From Zygnema cylindricum (Eukaryota > Streptophyta > Zygnematophyceae > Zygnematales > Zygnemataceae): a DNA stretch of 53,059 nt. Below, piece by piece: positions 1 through 10,748 of the stretch. The translations under genes and the position numbers were made by a program. The notes beneath the pieces are model-generated. The model was given only the letters and a program-made list of their open reading frames with translations. It was not told the DNA's origin and made no database searches. Location of the stretch: assembly GCA_037447655.1 (NCBI GenBank), contig JBBHKE010002329.1:144594-197652 (forward strand), read 5' to 3'. The first letter of the stretch is position 1, and the number at the start of each line of letters is the position of its first letter.

Positions 1-310
1 TTATATAAAAAAAGTTGCTTTTGTTGTAATGTCTTTTAACAGGTTCCAACATCCGCATTTAATCCTGGCAGCCTAAAATTAATGTGAAATATAGGCACTA
101 CGGCGCAGTGAAGAAAACTGTAGGTTAGTGACGCGGCATCACGGATATAAAGTGTAATTAAAATCTGACGGTCCTAATTTACGCCTACAACCTTGGACAA
201 TTTTCTGTAATGTTGTTTTCGTTGAAAAAAATATATTTTTGTACGAACCTGTACGAAACGGTACGGCCTTCAGTAAAAAACCCCACTTTTTCGCTAATGG
301 AAGTCCACCC
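1..310 (-). repeat. Truncated TIR element, one end (GGGTGGACTTCC end)
   Basis: The stretch ends in a terminus which, read on the minus strand, starts GGGTGGACTTCCATTAGCG and is clearly related to the TIRs of the 728-bp MITEs at 5239-6697. Its body resembles 39540-39778 (shared tracts around 'acggcctt.agtaaa' and 'ctaatggaagtcc'). It abuts TTA followed by the inner part of a CACCGTG-type MITE, so it looks inserted at a TTA target in that MITE. The other end lies outside the window. Confidence 0.55.
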
Positions 311-487
311 TTAAAACATCTTTTCTACGTGCACACTTGTCGGATTGTCTATCGGAGACCGCCAATAGGAAGCTGAGAATCTTGCCTTTCGATAGCAGCC
401 ATCGGATCGACAATCCGACGAGTGTGCACAAAGAAAAGATGTTTTAAGTGGAAAATAATACTTTAACACTAATAGCGATACACGGTG
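311..487. repeat. CACCGTG-family MITE, partial copy
   Basis: Homologous by eye to the fuller copies at 29836-30048, 36907-37119 and about 37466-37671. It keeps the inner block with 'aaaacatcttttct', the inverted partner 'agaaaagatgttttaagtgg' and the terminal block ending in 'gatacacggtg'. The left outer TIR is missing where the element ending at 310 joins. No coding content. Confidence 0.6.
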
Positions 488-1514
488 TTGTGTGCGACAG
501 TGTTGGGCCGCGATCTCCGGGGTTATATTTTGGGATAATTCAAAATTTTAAAAGTACGAAAACCTGCAAAGTGCAAACGAACAAAATGATTGGTCGGATC
601 GCACGAAATCGGATGCATGTGGGTCCGCAATCTAGGGGTAAAAGACAAAGCCAAAAGAATTTGTAAAATTTACAATTTTAGCACGGTTCCGTACAGTGGA
701 GCTTACTTCCCCGAACCAGAGTAGAATGTCGCCGCGTCCGCCACTAGAGTCAAAATAGACGTACGGAATTACGGGTGGACGAAAGGCACAAAATATCGTA
801 GAATGGACGGTCGATACGCCAAGGAGCATGGATTTAATTTTGCGAGATTCGCGACAGTGTTAAATAGCTGACGTGGCATCTACTGGTTGGAAACGAGGTT
901 TCCGACGAAACAACAAAAAAAAAGAGAAACGAGAGAATGGCCGCGGAGTCTGCGGACAAAAAACTGCCCAAAGGAAAAAATTCAAAAAACAAACAACGTG
1001 TGTTTTAGGCTAATGAGACAAAGTTGAGGATCCGGTACTTCCCACTTGTAGGCCGCAAACTGGCGCAAGTGGCGCCGCGTGGGCCAAGTTTCGCGTCATA
1101 GCCAAGCGTATGGTGTGGCCCCATGTGACAAAGCAAGATGTTTTTGTCGTTTTGATCCCGAAATAAATCCGCATCTTCTTTTGCCTTATGTCATACTACC
1201 GTACAATATGCGTCATCTTTAAAGCTGAGTGCTGTACTGTACTTCATTCTAGCGTTTTCCACTTTTCGACGTCATGCCAGGTCATCGTCAAACGATAGAT
1301 TAAATCGCCTCGTGAGCCAGCTTTAGTTAAATTGACACCTCATAAAAGATTATTCGCACGTGCTGGCCACGATTTTGAACATTTTTGCATGAGGGAGAGT
1401 ACACGCTATTTGTCACACTCGTGTACGTAAAAAACCTTTGCAGGGGAAACGAAGTATACAACACAATTATAAAGAGTTGGAAACAAAGGAAAAGGAAGGA
1501 GTGTTAAGGGTCAT
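488..1514. other. No gene seen; dispersed repeat remnants
   Basis: Short open frames only. About 849-960 resembles 28912-29020 (shared 'taatagctgacgt' and 'aatggccgcgga' blocks), so it is repeat-derived. About 1447-1500 ('gttggaaacaaaggaaaagg' and flanks) resembles the stretch just upstream of the WRKY start at 30770-30820. I see no promoter, RNA gene or coding region that can be supported. Confidence 0.5.
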
Positions 1515-1517
1515 TTA

Positions 1518-2472
1518 GGGTATGTCTCCATGTACTAAATTATCGACTTTTTCCTGTCGTTTTCCCCCAAAACGCAGTTCCGTACGAGAAAAACTTTAGC
1601 TATAACAAAAAAATAAATTCTTCAAAAGTACAGCGAACGCCAAGTCAATACTTTGAATGTACTTCATGTTTGTCGTCATGTGAACGCATTTTGGCGTTTT
1701 CCTCTTTTCGATCCCCGGGCAAGAGAATCCAACCCGTCAAAAAAATTCATCAGAAATCGCCTCGCGACTGGATTTCAAGGAAAGTATCACCCAAACCACG
1801 AATGAAAAACGGTTCACGCACGCGCCACACGAGTGGGAAAATTTTAGGACGAGGGAGAGCACTCGCTATTTTTCTCATTGCCCGTCACGTGCATGTACGG
1901 AAAAGACGAGCATGTACAGAAAAAAATCTGCAGGGGTCTCGGACCTCCACTTCCATTCATGGGTCCTTTGAAAACTTTTGGTCGTCGTTGCCTCTCCCCT
2001 CTCCCTCTTACGCTATCGCTTTTATCTCACACTTTTTAGAATGAGGCACGACAATACTAGTATTAAATGAAAGATATATGAAAAATAACTTTTTTGACTA
2101 CCTTTATGCATATTCTTATGCCAGGTCGAGTGAGAAAAGTCGAAAAAACGAAATCAGATAGCCATGGCAAAAAGTTCTTGAATTTGTGACGTCGAGGTTG
2201 TCACAATGTCAAAAAACCCTAAACATCTACAATGTCACAAAAATACAAAAATCTAGACGTCTACAACTGTTGTTGTTTTTGTTAGCGTCACTGATTGTCG
2301 AAAGTTTTGTAGTCATCTTCATCCTTCACAAAGTTGTACCTACGTCTACAACCGTCACATGTCAAACTTCTGATTTCATTTTTGCACATTGGGACGCTCT
2401 TCGAAGTGGTACGGAGAATCTCACTACAGTACAAAATACTTTGTCAAAGTAACGATTACATGGGACATACCC
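1518..2472. mobile_element. Harbinger-like MITE, TIR GGGTATGTC, TSD TTA
   Basis: The left end starts GGGTATGTCTCCATGTA and the right end, read inverted, starts GGGTATGTCCCATGTAA. Both ends are flanked by TTA (1515-1517 and 2473-2475). A TTA target and G-rich TIR fit PIF/Harbinger non-autonomous elements. The 955-bp interior has no transposase. Related ends occur at 4564 and at 44302-45077. The assignment rests on TIR and TSD only. Confidence 0.65.
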
Positions 2473-2520
2473 TTAGTGTTAGTTTCTCTTTTTGTTATTT
2501 TTCGACCCTTTCGTGCTTGT

Positions 2521-4067
2521 CATTATATGTGTTGGTCCCCTCTTGACGCCCTACGTACAGGTCTTTTGGGCGACGGTCTCTTTTTTGTTCTAAGTATGTT
2601 TATTTCTCCTTGTCTTGATTCTCTTTTATATTATTGTTTGTGTCGTTGTCCTTTTTTTGTCGCTTGACTCTACGTCATTATTTTAGGTCGTAATCACACT
2701 TGTAAATTGGCGCCCTAAAGTGAACCCTTTAAAATCTAGACTACACATGTTAGAATCTAGTCTTAACGTCAATCTCTTATAATCTCAAACACTTTTATTA
2801 TAATCTAAACTATGATCCTTTTTGTTAAAGAGCACCAAAGAGCGCTTAGACTCCACGGTAAGTAGCACTGTGTAATTTGTATATAAGTGACTTTCTCACT
2901 TAATGAAGTTATCCCAAATTCAATTGAATTTCTCTTTTCAAATGCATTGATATTTTCTTTCGTGTATAACTTCATGACATCTGCGAATCCACCTCCATCA
3001 GACTATGGGCCCAACCATGCCAATACTAATAGCATTCAAAAGTTTTATGGCCAAAACTTTTATGATTGGTCTTTATCTGTTGTTTTGAAAAGTCAGTTTC
3101 GTGCGTACGAGACTGTTCGTGCGTACCTGCTAATTGGATTTAATATGGAGGTTTGAATAGATTCACGAATTGGGGGAGCGAACGGATTGATATAATTAAA
3201 GTGACGTAAAAGACTCATTGAGTGGTGTGAACAAGCTGTGACAAATGGACGGCGGATCACGAAGCGATCCGATGTAAAATAAACGCAATATTGAAATAGG
3301 CGCCGCCGGTACGGAGCAGCTGCGACGCATTGAAGACGGCGCAGCTGCAGTTATTTTGGTATGATCCGTACGGACAACGCAGCTGCGGATAATATGGCTT
3401 GTATTGATTACGGAGATGTCGGTGTAAATATCGTGAGCAACATTGTTTTGTCTTTTAGCTAATTAGTTTATTAGTGTTGCTCATTGTTGTCTTTTGGCTA
3501 ATTAGTTTATTAGTGTAGATCTGTTCAGACTGACATACCTTGACCTATTCGGGTATACTTACAATAGTTTAGGTTGATGGTAGATACCGTACGGCATCTC
3601 TGAGTATAACTTGTAGGACTTAGAATATTTTGTGTATCGCATTCAAGTTTATCAAAGCAATGGCATAATGTTTTTTGCATCTTTGACCTGTTGGTGTGAT
3701 CACTGTGTTTGGCGCTTTCATGTGAAACTTTGTGGAGTTATTCTATGATATAGAATCTATATGTGTGCGAAGTTACATTGTAATCCAGTATCTTTGTAAG
3801 ATTCTGTGAGCAGTCTAAGTGGTTAGTTTGTGAAGCTGTCACCTATTTTTGGGAAACTCTGGAGCTTATATCTTCTATATGCCTTGGTGCATTTGCTTGT
3901 ATATTTGGGATTTTACAGTGCATATGGTATACTGCACATTGGTAGAGTTTGAGGTGATTTTGTTGATTGTGGAGTAATATGTGTTGTCTGAAACACAGCT
4001 GTTTTTGAGGTAGTCTGTGGGTGTTTTCGTGAGTAATCCATGGCTGAAATAGGCTATGGACAACAGG
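2521..4067 (+). repeat. Retroelement-derived segment, direct-repeat copy 1
   Basis: This ~1.5 kb block recurs in the same orientation at 4994-7987, where 1.46 kb of MITE sequence interrupts it. It opens with 'cattatatgtgttggtcccc' and ends at 'ctatggacaaca', after which the two copies diverge sharply. It carries TGGCGCC at 2708, which could be a primer-binding site for a tRNA-Lys-like primer, and a gag-like N-terminal fragment 266 bp later. The remainder has no open frame of note. Probably a decayed non-autonomous LTR element fragment. Confidence 0.6.
2974..3156 (+). pseudogene. Copia-type gag N-terminal fragment
   Basis: About 60 codons from ATG at 2974 (the open frame extends upstream to 2887). 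The peptide has a Pro/Ser/Asn-rich start and then the pattern F-Y-G-Q-N-F-Y-D-W-S-L-S-V-V-L, which resembles the 'F.G.NY..W...M...L' start of plant copia gag proteins. It stops after about 60 residues with no UBN2 core or zinc knuckle. A near-identical copy lies at 6909-7073. It sits downstream of the possible PBS at 2708, the expected order for an LTR element. Family identity is an inference from a short motif. Confidence 0.45.
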
Positions 4068-4128
4068 GAGGAATCGAACCTGGGCCTGCAAGTTACAATA
4101 GTAGACTACTTACAAACTGCGGTACATG
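4066..4128 (-). ncRNA. tRNA-related sequence (possible SINE head)
   Basis: On the minus strand this reads 'ccgcagtttgtaagtag' followed about 30 nt later by AGGTTCGATTCC, a near-perfect Pol III B box. The combination of 'GCAGTTTGTAAG', 'TTGTAACTTGCAGG' and the B box is typical of tRNA-derived SINE heads or a decayed tRNA. I could not pair a proper acceptor stem, so it is not called as a functional tRNA. It begins exactly where the direct-repeat unit 2521-4067 ends. Confidence 0.4.
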
Positions 4129-4563
4129 TTCAATTCATTTTTTTTACATGTACAAAATTTATATAGACAAAAATTTAGTGAATTGCTAATTGCAAAGACG
4201 ATTTTTGCTGCGCGCAGGTAGTTGTCAGAAATTGTACATTCGAAGTACAATTTCGTACAGTCTACGTACCTTTCATTTCAGATATGACGGTCAATCCGTC
4301 GAACAACTTTGACTGGCGGAATATTGTACCGACGGTTAAAAAAGTGTCGCGCTTGCAAACGTTGACGGTCATAGAAAAACAAAATTTCACACAGCCGGCG
4401 CACGTTTACTGTAACCAAACTGCGGCAGCCACATATAAATAAAATGGCTGCGCGCAGATAGTTTACTACAAAATTGAAATCAACTCGCGAACCGTTACAT
4501 TGAACTTGGACACATATTAAAGGACGACGTACAACATGTGTAAACTCGCACGAAACCAAATAA
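4129..4563. other. No gene seen
   Basis: AT-rich spacer with scattered 'gtacg/cgtaca' words. The words 'gctgcgcgca' with 'tagtt' occur twice (about 4207 and 4446), a hint of decayed repeat. No coding region or RNA gene is supported. Confidence 0.4.
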
Positions 4564-4993
4564 GGGTATGTCCCCATGTACTTGTAACTTAGCAAACTTA
4601 CTTTGTGTTTTAGCGCGGATCCGCCGGACCCGGCTTTCAAGTGTCCCTATGTTTGTAAGGACTAAATCGCAACTTACGCTTGTGACGATTGTATACCTCA
4701 ACAATACCTGTGACGATTGTCAGCGTCTACAATCTGTGGTCGCATGTTATTTTTTGGAACTGCTTTGTGACGTCACATGTCTTACCGTGACATTGTAGAC
4801 GTATCGCATTCCAGCTTGGCAATTTCAATGTTGAAGAAGATGCGCTTTGCCCTTCGCGTCGCCTGTCCGCTCGAGGTGAAATGGCATCGGAATTTGAAGA
4901 CCCTTGCAAATAAAAAATCCGCATTGGACAACACGAACAAAATCAAACAAACTTTGTACTTTTTTTTGTCTTATTATAACGCAAACGGACAGA
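4564..4993. mobile_element. Partial Harbinger-like MITE, left end
   Basis: The left end is GGGTATGTCCCCATGTACTT, preceded by TAA (4561-4563). The following sequence matches 44305-44700 (shared 'gtaacttagc.aactta', 'agcgcggatccg' and 'cagcgtctacaatctg'). The right half is lost at the junction with the direct-repeat copy beginning at 4994. No transposase. Confidence 0.6.
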
Positions 4994-5238
4994 ACATTAT
5001 ATGTGTTGGTCCCCTCTTGACGCCCTACGTACAGGTCTTTTGGGCGACGGTCTCTTTTTTGTTCTAAGTATGTTTATTTCTCCTTGTCTTGATTCTCTTT
5101 TATATTATTGTTTGTGTCGTTGTCCTTTTTTTGTCGCTTGACTCTACGTCATTACTTTAGGTCGTAATCACACTTGTATTTGGCGCCCTAAAGTGAACCC
5201 TTTAAAATCTAGACTACACATGTTAGAATCTAGTCTTA

Positions 5239-5966
5239 GGGTAAGGTTCCATTAGGCGAAAAGTGAGGTTTGCTACTGGACGCCGTACGTATTCGTATAT
5301 CACCGTACATATCCGTACCATTAATTTTTTTTTGTAAGACGAAACATCGCTACTGGAAAGCTGTCGGGAAGCTCCAATGATGTAGGAGTGATTCCTGACC
5401 GTTGGATGTTTCACTATTATAGATCTGCGAAGCAATCGGGCACATCATCTCGTGGGCCCCAACTCTCCTCGCGAGGAGAGTTGGGGCCCACGAGATGATT
5501 GCCATTGGTACACGTCAAAAAATAAATACATATCTACTTTGATCGAGGGATCACAGGCGTGCACGTCGTACAGGCCATGTGCCGCCTGCCACGCTGAATG
5601 CATGTCAGGTTGAAAATATCCTCGCACGCTCCGTCTGACATTCAAGGTTTTGCCGCGACCTTCAAAGTTTGACACTTCTTTTTGCCATTCCGTTTCGAAA
5701 TTTCGATTTCTATTTTCAAAATCAAAATCTGGCCGAAAACTTTATGTACAAATCATTAACTACCTCCGGTCGTACAGATATTTCGTACAGATATCCCGTT
5801 TGTAGATTTTTTTAAGATTTTTAGAATCTGGAGTGTAACTTATGTGGCGCCAATCATAATTGAGGAATGCTTGTTACTGGCCCGACATAATGGAGCGGAC
5901 TTCTAGTAAACGCTGTCAGTAGACTTGTCCGTACTTTTACTGGGACCGCCTAATGGAACCTTACCC
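5239..5966. mobile_element. MITE copy 1 (728 bp, TSD TTA)
   Basis: Perfect 20-bp TIRs, GGGTAAGGTTCCATTAGGCG and its inverse, flanked by TTA at 5236-5238 and 5967-5969. The empty site is preserved in the first direct-repeat copy as 'tagtcttaacg' (about 2757). TTA target and G-rich TIR fit a PIF/Harbinger (Tourist-like) MITE. No transposase is encoded; the open frames inside are incidental. A 56-bp perfect palindrome lies at 5444-5499. Confidence 0.85.
5444..5499. repeat. Perfect 56-bp palindrome inside MITE copy 1
   Basis: Two 28-nt arms meet with no spacer at 5471/5472 around the core CTCG/CGAG. The left arm begins ATCATCTCGTGGGCCCCAAC and the right arm is its exact complement. It is far more GC-rich than the surrounding element and would form a stable hairpin or cruciform. 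Confidence 0.9.
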
Positions 5967-5969
5967 TTA

Positions 5970-6697
5970 GGGTAAGGTTCCATTAGGCGAAAAGTGAGGT
6001 TTGCTACTGGACGCCGTACGTATTCGTACATCACCGTACATATCCGTACCATTAATTTTTTTTTGTAAGACGAAACATCGCTACTGGAAAGCTGTCGGGA
6101 AGCTCCAATGATGTAGGAGTGATTCCTGACCGTTGGATGTTTCACTATTATAGATCTGCGAATCAATCGGGCACATCATCTCGTGGGCCCCAACTCTCCT
6201 CGCGAGGAGAGTTGGGGCCCACGAGATGATTGCCATTGGTACACGTCAAAAAATAAATACATATCTACTTTGATCGAGGGATCACAGGCGTGCACGTCGT
6301 ACAGGCCATGTGCCGCCTGCCACGCTGAATGCATGTCAGGTTGAAAATATCCTCGCACGCTCCGTCTGACATTCAAGGTTTTGCCGCGACCTTCAAAGTT
6401 TGACACTTCTTTTTGCCATTCCGTTTCGAAATTTCGATTTCTATTTTCAAAATCAAAATCTGGCCGAAAACTTTATGTACAAATCATTAACTACCTCCGG
6501 TCGTACAGATATTTCGTACAGATATCCCGTTTGTAGATTTTTTTAAGATTTTTAGAATCTGGACTGTAACTTATGTGGCGCCAATCATAATTGAGGAATG
6601 CTTGTTACTGGCCCGACATAATGGAGCGGACTTCCAGTAAACGCTGTCAGTAGACTTGTCCGTACTTTTACTGGGACCGCCTAATGGAACCTTACCC
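5970..6697. mobile_element. MITE copy 2 (728 bp, head-to-tail with copy 1)
   Basis: Same length and TIRs as copy 1, directly downstream and sharing the TTA at 5967-5969; its right TTA is 6698-6700. I count only about four base differences between the two 728-bp copies (for example near 6029, 6163, 6563 and 6639). Either the second copy inserted into the TTA of the first, or the pair arose by tandem duplication of element plus one TTA. Confidence 0.85.
6175..6230. repeat. Perfect 56-bp palindrome inside MITE copy 2
   Basis: Identical to 5444-5499, shifted by 731 bp (728-bp element plus TTA). The arms remain exactly complementary in both copies. Confidence 0.9.
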
Positions 6698-6908
6698 TTA
6701 ACGTCAATCTCTTATAATCTCAAACACTTTTATTATAATCTAAACTATGATCCTTTTTGTTAAAGAGCACCAAAGAGCGCTTAGACTCCACGGTAAGTAG
6801 CACTGTGTAATTTGTATATAAGTGACTTTCTCACTTAATGAAATTATCCCAAATTCAATTGAATTTCTCTTTTCAAATGCATTGATATTTTCTTTCGTGT
6901 ATAACTTC

Positions 6909-7073
6909 ATGACATCTGCGAATCCACCTCCATCAGACTATGGGCCCAACCATGCCAATACTAATAGCATTCAAAAGTTTTATGGCCAAAACTTTTATGA
7001 TTGGTCTTTATCTGTTGTTTTGAAAAGTCAGTTTCGTGCGTACGAGACTGTTCGTGTGTACCTGCTAATTTGA
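6909..7073 (+). pseudogene. Copia-type gag N-terminal fragment, second copy
   Basis: Near-identical to 2974-3156, starting at the ATG at 6909 and ending at a TGA at 7071-7073 where the first copy reads GGA. Same F-Y-G-Q-N-F-Y-D-W motif. It is part of the direct-repeat unit and has no remaining gag core. Confidence 0.45.
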
Positions 7074-8073
7074 TTTAATATGGAGGTTTGAATAGATTCA
7101 CGAATTGGGGGAGCGAACGGATTGATATAATTAAAGTGACGTAAAAGACTCATCGAGTGGTGTGAACAAGCAGTGACAAATAGACGGCGGATCGCGAAGC
7201 GATCCGATGTAAAATAAACGGAATGTTGAAATAGGCGCCGCCGGTACGGAGCAGCTGCGACGCAGTTAAGTCAACGCAGTTGCGGCTATTTTTATGATCC
7301 GTACGGACAGCGCAGTCAGCGCAGCTGCGGATAATATGAATAGGATAGATTTCAAGTAATGATGATTAAACGGTAGTGGTAGCTTAGTAGTTGTTTAGCG
7401 GTAGCTTGGTTTTTGACGTACGAAGAGTACGCTGTAAATATTATGTTTAACAGAGGTTTGTCCTTTTGACTAATTAGGTTATTAGAGTAGATACAGTACG
7501 GCTGGTATGCCTCCGTACTCTGAGTATAACTTGCAGGACTTAGATTATTTTATGGATCGCAGTCAAGTTTATCAAAGCAATGGCAGACTGTTTTCTGCAT
7601 CTTTGACCTGTTGGTGTGATCACTCTATTTGGGTCTTTCATGTGAAACTTTGTGGAGTTATTCTATGATATAGAATCTATATGTGTGTAAAGTTTCATTG
7701 TGTTCCAGTATCTCTGTAAGATTCTGTGAACAGTCTAAGTGGTTAGTTTGTGAAGCTGTCAGCTATTTTTGGGAAACTCTGGAGCTTATATCTTCTAGAT
7801 GCCTTGGTGGATTTGGCTGTAACTTTGGGAGTTTACAGTGTATATGGTATACTACACATTGGCTCAGTTTGAGGAGATTTTGTTTATTTTGGAGTAATCT
7901 GTGTTGTCTGAAACACAGTTGTTTTTGAGGTAGTCTGTGGGTGTTTCCGCGAGTAATCCATGGCTGAAATAGGCTATGGACAACATTATCCACCATGCAT
8001 TTTTTCAAACACGAGAAGATTTAGTATCACTTTACAGGCATTTCCACAACTCCCATCATTGACTCTACAGATA

Positions 8074-8125
8074 CCCCAATAGAGAAAGCTAAAAAAGAGC
8101 CCCAATAGAGAAAGCTAAAAAAGAG
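8074..8125. repeat. 26-bp tandem duplication
   Basis: The unit CCCCAATAGAGAAAGCTAAA plus AAAGAG occurs twice in a row, at 8074 and 8100, with no change. Confidence 0.9.
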
Positions 8126-8570
8126 CCGGAAATACTTGCATGGAAACAAAAGGATGAGGACGCACATACTTGCTTGGTGATGGCACTCAGTACCAAGCGC
8201 ACTCGTCTTATTCGAGGCGCCTCCTCTTCAACCGAGGCTTAGAATCGTTTGCAAGCGGCTTATATTCAAACCAGATGGGCCGCCCGTCGTATTCAAAAAC
8301 GATTATTTTTTAAGCTATTTATGCCTAATGCAAGCAAAAGGAACTTAGTGGTAGTCAAATGACCAAATGCCACGTGCACAAGCCGCACTATCAATAATGC
8401 AACATAGGAGCATCTACACGACTAAATATTACATGATTTAATGTTTCTTAGTCGAAATCGCTAATGATGTTGTGACGATGCGATTTCGTAATATTGTGAC
8501 GATGCAATTTCGTAGTAAATCGTCATGAATATCATGAAATCGCGTAAATCGAGTACTAATGCAATCGTGT

Positions 8571-8777
8571 AAATTGTAGCACGGAATAATCTGTTTAATA
8601 TTTCTCAATTGAAATCGCTAATAATGTTGTGAAGATGCAATTTCGTAATACCAATGAATCGATGAAACCGTTTAAATTGTAGCACGGAATAATCTGTTTA
8701 ATATTTCTCAATTGAAATCGCTAATAATGTTGTGAAGATGCAATTTCGTAATACCAATGAATCGATGAAATCGCGTA
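8571..8777. repeat. 103-bp tandem repeat, two units plus a decayed one upstream
   Basis: 'attgtagcacggaataatct' recurs at about 8573 and 8676, and the whole 103-bp unit (with 'aattgaaatcgctaataatg' and 'gatgcaatttcgtaatacca') is nearly unchanged between copies. A more diverged version with the same words lies upstream at about 8430-8570. AT-rich, non-coding. Confidence 0.85.
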
Positions 8778-9775
8778 GTACAAAAAAAATTGCGGAAGCA
8801 CAAATTAAATCAAAAACCAAAATCATCATAACAACACAAATCTCAAAATTTCATCTATAACACACATTTTTTTCATCGGCTAAACAGTGCTATTACTCGA
8901 GGATTTTCTCAATATGTTTTTCTTGCACAATCGTTCGTCTGAAAATTGAAGCCTTGTCCACAAAAATGAACGCGGACGCGAATTTCACAAAGAACGAGGA
9001 GATAAAAAAGAGAACGACGGTAAAATTTAATATTTTCTCGTTATCTTTAAGTTTTTCATTTCTTTGTTTGAATCTTAAATACCTATTATACCCAAATTAA
9101 GAGAACAATGATATAAAAGAGCAAACCATAAAAAAAAAACAAAAAGAGCAAACCATCAAAAAAGAAGCAAAAGACGAAAATCTAATAGAGTAAAAAGAAA
9201 AAAAAATGGATTATTTCATCTAGAATATTTGGAAAAACATTACAAACCATATTTCAATCTAAAATTCGTCAATTTTCCAACATTTGCAAAAGAGGGCTGA
9301 AAAGAAAACAAAATATTCCAAAACAAAAGAATTTTTTATTTTTTTACGAGTAACAAAATCAGAGAAGTTTTGAAAAAAACCACCGCTCAAAAAAAGGTTG
9401 ACTAATAAGTCATTTGAATTCATAGTCCAAATGCCAAAAAGTCAAAACAAAAGCTATCCGAGCAAACAAAGAAAAAAAAAAGTTATTCTAGACTTCTCTC
9501 CCTCTCTCGTTGAGTCCCTCACTCTAATGTCAAAAAATGTAGAAATTTATGCCCACGTTAAAACCCAAAAAATCCCAAAATTCGAGGTGTTGTATCGGAA
9601 GTTGATCTCGATTTCACCGATGAACATCTCGTTTCTAAATTCTTTACAAAAAAGATGCAAACTTGTCCATGGAAGGCAAAATTTCTTCAAAACGAGGCCA
9701 CACTTTCAATTGTGTTCTTTATGTGAAGAACTCATTCTGCATTATAGCCACGAGAAAAAAAAAAGAGAAATAAAA
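8778..9775. other. AT-rich spacer, no gene supported
   Basis: Strongly A-rich on the plus strand. The one open frame of any length (9398-9781) is Lys/Ser-rich and unlike any family I recognise; see the rejected list. No RNA gene or TIR pair seen. Confidence 0.4.
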
Positions 9776-9915
9776 ACATAGATTAAGAATTAAGATAATA
9801 TCGAAAAAACAAAAAACACAAGCAACACAAGCCTCCCAAAATGTTAAACATAGATTAGTACTTAAGAAAATATCGAAAAAACAAAAAACACAAGCAACAC
9901 AAGCCTCCCAAAATG
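9776..9915. repeat. 72-bp tandem duplication
   Basis: 'acatagatta' followed by 'aatatcgaaaaaacaaaaaa' and 'cacaagcctcccaaaatgtt' occurs twice with a 72-bp period. Only a few bases differ between units. Confidence 0.85.
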
Positions 9916-10035
9916 TTTTTCAGCAATCACGTCTTTACAAATCACGTCTTAACAAATACAACATGGATAACAAAGGAGAGATGGACAGGGACAAAGAGAG
10001 GGAGTGAGGGTGGTAGGAAAGTAAAGGCGGTAGAG

Positions 10036-10684
10036 TGTTGGGATATTGTCGTTTCGCGGTATTTCCGCGAAGCGTCATACCAACATTTGTTTGCTTGACG
10101 CGAAGTGTCGCGTCATCATACAAAAATTACTACGTCGTTTTGCGACGGTACTTTTGATATTCGCGAACGAAATGTTCTATTTTGTTTCACGTCACTTTAT
10201 GTTTTCGTGCGCATGTGTTTCAATTTACGTGCAGGTGTGTTTGTGGAGCAACACGTGTTTAAGTCAACGTTTGGAGTTAGTCCTTCGAAGGAAGAAAGCG
10301 TGTGCTACTTTTTTCGTGGAACTTTCACTTGCAGTGTGCACAGTCAGCTAGGAACATAATTCGTCGCTACGTTAAGTTTTGTTTGTCTTATCTTGTTGTC
10401 TCTTAGTGTAGAGTAGCGAGTATATAGGCAGCAATGTATTTGTGCAGAGTATTGAATGAATAAATCAATCTATCTTAGATGATTAATCTTGGATTAGAGA
10501 TTATTTAAAGAAAAGAGAGAAGAGAGAGAAGAGAGAAGAGCGATGATGTAAAGAGGCTTCGGCCAAGAATACTTATAAATCTTTTTGGCTGAATATTCCT
10601 CTTGTATTTTATGAGCTTCAGCTGTGTAATGATTTATGTTTTGTGAATTATTAAGAGTGAATGTCTTTTGCTTAACATCCTTCA
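10036..10684 (+). repeat. 5' LTR of copia copy A
   Basis: Starts TGTTGGGATATTGTCG and ends ...ATCCTTCA, just before a degenerate PBS (ATAGGTATCGAAGC, compare TGGTATCGGAGC in copy B). It aligns over its length with the LTR at 14190-14851, with clear point and length differences, so the two copies are not recent sisters. Confidence 0.8.
10418..10428 (+). promoter_or_regulatory. TATA box in LTR of copy A
   Basis: 'gagtatataggcagca' matches the conserved TATA region of the sister LTR at about 14568 and lies in the downstream part of the LTR, where copia transcription normally starts. Confidence 0.5.
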
Positions 10685-10748
10685 ATAGGTATCGAAGCTA
10701 GAGAGGGAGCGCACGGGGAGGAAGAAGAATAGAAATACTCCTTCCCCC

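Larger units (their letters stand above)
4994..7987 (+). repeat. Retroelement-derived segment, direct-repeat copy 2, with insertion
   Basis: Same unit as 2521-4067. 4994-5238 matches 2521-2765, then two MITEs fill 5239-6697, and from 6698 the match to the first copy resumes to about 7987. Differences include several point changes and a region of poorer match around 7260-7450. Ends of the unit are sharp at both copies. Because the MITEs occur only in this copy, they entered after the duplication. Confidence 0.75.

Noticed and set aside
5223-6406. Repeated minus-strand frames of 70-87 codons inside the tandem MITEs
   Set aside because: They are identical because the MITEs are identical; frames cross the palindrome and have no domain.
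8571-8777. Spaced repeats considered as a CRISPR-like array
   Set aside because: Units are contiguous 103-bp tandem copies without unique spacers, in a plant-like genome.
9398-9781. 127-codon open frame, Lys/Ser-rich with a C-X2-C ... H pattern near the end
   Set aside because: A-rich background makes long Lys-rich frames likely; no start context, no recognised domain, and it runs into a tandem repeat.
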